From: Daejeonella lutea
GTDB lineage: Bacteria > Bacteroidota > Bacteroidia > Sphingobacteriales > Sphingobacteriaceae
Direction of reading: 5' to 3'
Length of the DNA: 64,000 bases
Assembly: GCF_900168015.1 (NCBI RefSeq)
Contig: NZ_FUYR01000007.1
Span: 23,424-87,423 of the forward strand
Numbering within the stretch: the first letter of the stretch is position 1; every line of letters starts with the position of its first letter. Below the pieces are notes generated by a model that was given only the letters and a program-made list of their open reading frames with translations, was not told the origin of the DNA and ran no database searches. Below are positions 63,582-64,000 of the stretch, piece after piece. The translations under genes were made by a program, and so were the position numbers.

Positions 63582-64000
63582 TTAACTTATTACTTTTCTG
63601 CCGATGCTATTATAATAGTATCCGCAGTCGATCATCTTCTGCAGATCATACAAGTTCCGCCCGTCGAATATAACCTTGCTCTTCATGAAATCGCTCATCT
63701 TGTCAAAATCAGGTGTGCGGAATACCGACCATTCGGTAACGATCATCAGTGCATCCGCATCTTTCAAAATATCATACTGATTGTCTCCAAATTTAACCGT
63801 GTCTCCCTTGAGCTTTTTTACATGGTCCATAGCCTCCGGATCAAAAACACTCACTTCAGCGCCGTCGTTCAGCAATTCATCAATAATGTACAATGATGGT
63901 GCCTCGCGAATGTCGTCTGTCTCCGGTTTAAATGCCAGACCCCAGACCGCTATCTTTTTACCTTTAAGTTTGCCACCATAATATTTTCTCATCTTCTCGA
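63582..64000 (-). CDS. ugd: UDP-glucose 6-dehydrogenase, C-terminal part only
   Basis: The frame is open to the right edge (codons for EK precede the first visible Met), so the N-terminal NAD domain and catalytic Cys lie beyond the window. About 138 codons are seen. WGLAFKPETDDIREAPS is the typical C-terminal UDP-binding block; FDPEAMDH and TEWSVFRTPDF follow, and the end YNSIGRKVIS is usual for Ugd. It would supply UDP-glucuronic acid. It is distinct from the TviB-type dehydrogenase at 55.1-56.4 kb. Confidence 0.88.
   Translation of the reverse strand, partial: EKMRKYYGGKLKGKKIAVWGLAFKPETDDIREAPSLYIIDELLNDGAEVSVFDPEAMDHVKKLKGDTVKFGDNQYDILKDADALMIVTEWSVFRTPDFDKMSDFMKSKVIFDGRNLYDLQKMIDCGYYYNSIGRKVIS

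Noticed and set aside
63582..64000. Short stand-alone gene at the right edge
   Set aside because: It contains only the C-terminal UDP-binding region of a dehydrogenase and its frame continues past the edge, so it is truncated by the window, not a small gene or pseudogene.

Overview
The window is almost entirely one surface-polysaccharide biosynthesis locus from a member of the Bacteroidota. The order Sphingobacteriales (Pedobacter or Mucilaginibacter type) is my best guess. Pointers are moderate-to-low GC, TAnnTTTG-type promoter elements, an UpxY-type NusG paralogue, a multi-SLBB export protein without a lipobox, Wzi-family barrels and the palindromic intergenic repeats. No tRNA, rRNA, insertion sequence, integrase or CRISPR array was seen.

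Layout. Two plus-strand genes enter from the left edge: a truncated glycosyltransferase and a Wzx-type flippase. They converge on about 61 kb of minus-strand genes, and the 809-bp gap between (2370-3178) holds a duplicated long palindrome and degenerate repeats. Reading the minus strand in transcription order (right to left): (i) the UDP-glucose dehydrogenase end, GDP-fucose synthase, a winged-helix regulator plus UpxY antiterminator, and GDP-mannose dehydratase; (ii) Wza and Wzz; (iii) TviB/TviC and a first WbpB/D/E-like set; (iv) an unusual group of NeuD-like acyltransferase, ATP-grasp enzyme, two SDR enzymes, metallophosphoesterase and aminotransferase; (v) a PglK-like ABC flippase, glycosyltransferases and NeuB/NeuC/NeuA; (vi) methyltransferases, a perosamine-synthase-like aminotransferase, a cupin and more glycosyltransferases; (vii) a candidate polymerase, WecB and a second WbpB/D/E set followed by HisH/HisF/WbpG; (viii) an AsnB-like amidotransferase, methyltransferase, bi-domain oxidoreductase, second WecB-type epimerase, heparinase-like protein and glycosyltransferase; (ix) PglC/D/E/F; (x) Wzi, a lipoprotein and a second Wzi.

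How it works together (inference from families). PglF, PglE and PglD would make UDP-diNAc-bacillosamine and PglC would load it on undecaprenyl phosphate. Nine recognisable glycosyltransferases could then build a long repeat unit. Predicted donors include GDP-L-fucose, GDP-perosamine, UDP-GlcA, UDP-GalNAcA, UDP-ManNAc, one or two UDP-diacetamido-uronic acids (one probably acetamidino-modified by WbpG/HisH/HisF) and a CMP-nonulosonate. Flippases, the candidate polymerase, Wzz, Wza and the Wzi proteins cover flipping, polymerisation, export and surface attachment. Most genes overlap or abut by a few bases, so long polycistronic transcripts protected by the UpxY protein are likely.

Least explained parts: the ATP-grasp/SDR/phosphoesterase group (47.1-51.5 kb), the heparinase/bi-domain-oxidoreductase group (12.8-17.9 kb), the sialyltransferase-like protein at 37.8-39.0 kb, the pseudo-nucleotidyltransferase regulator with its dyads at 61.9-62.6 kb, and the palindrome pair at 2.5-3.0 kb.
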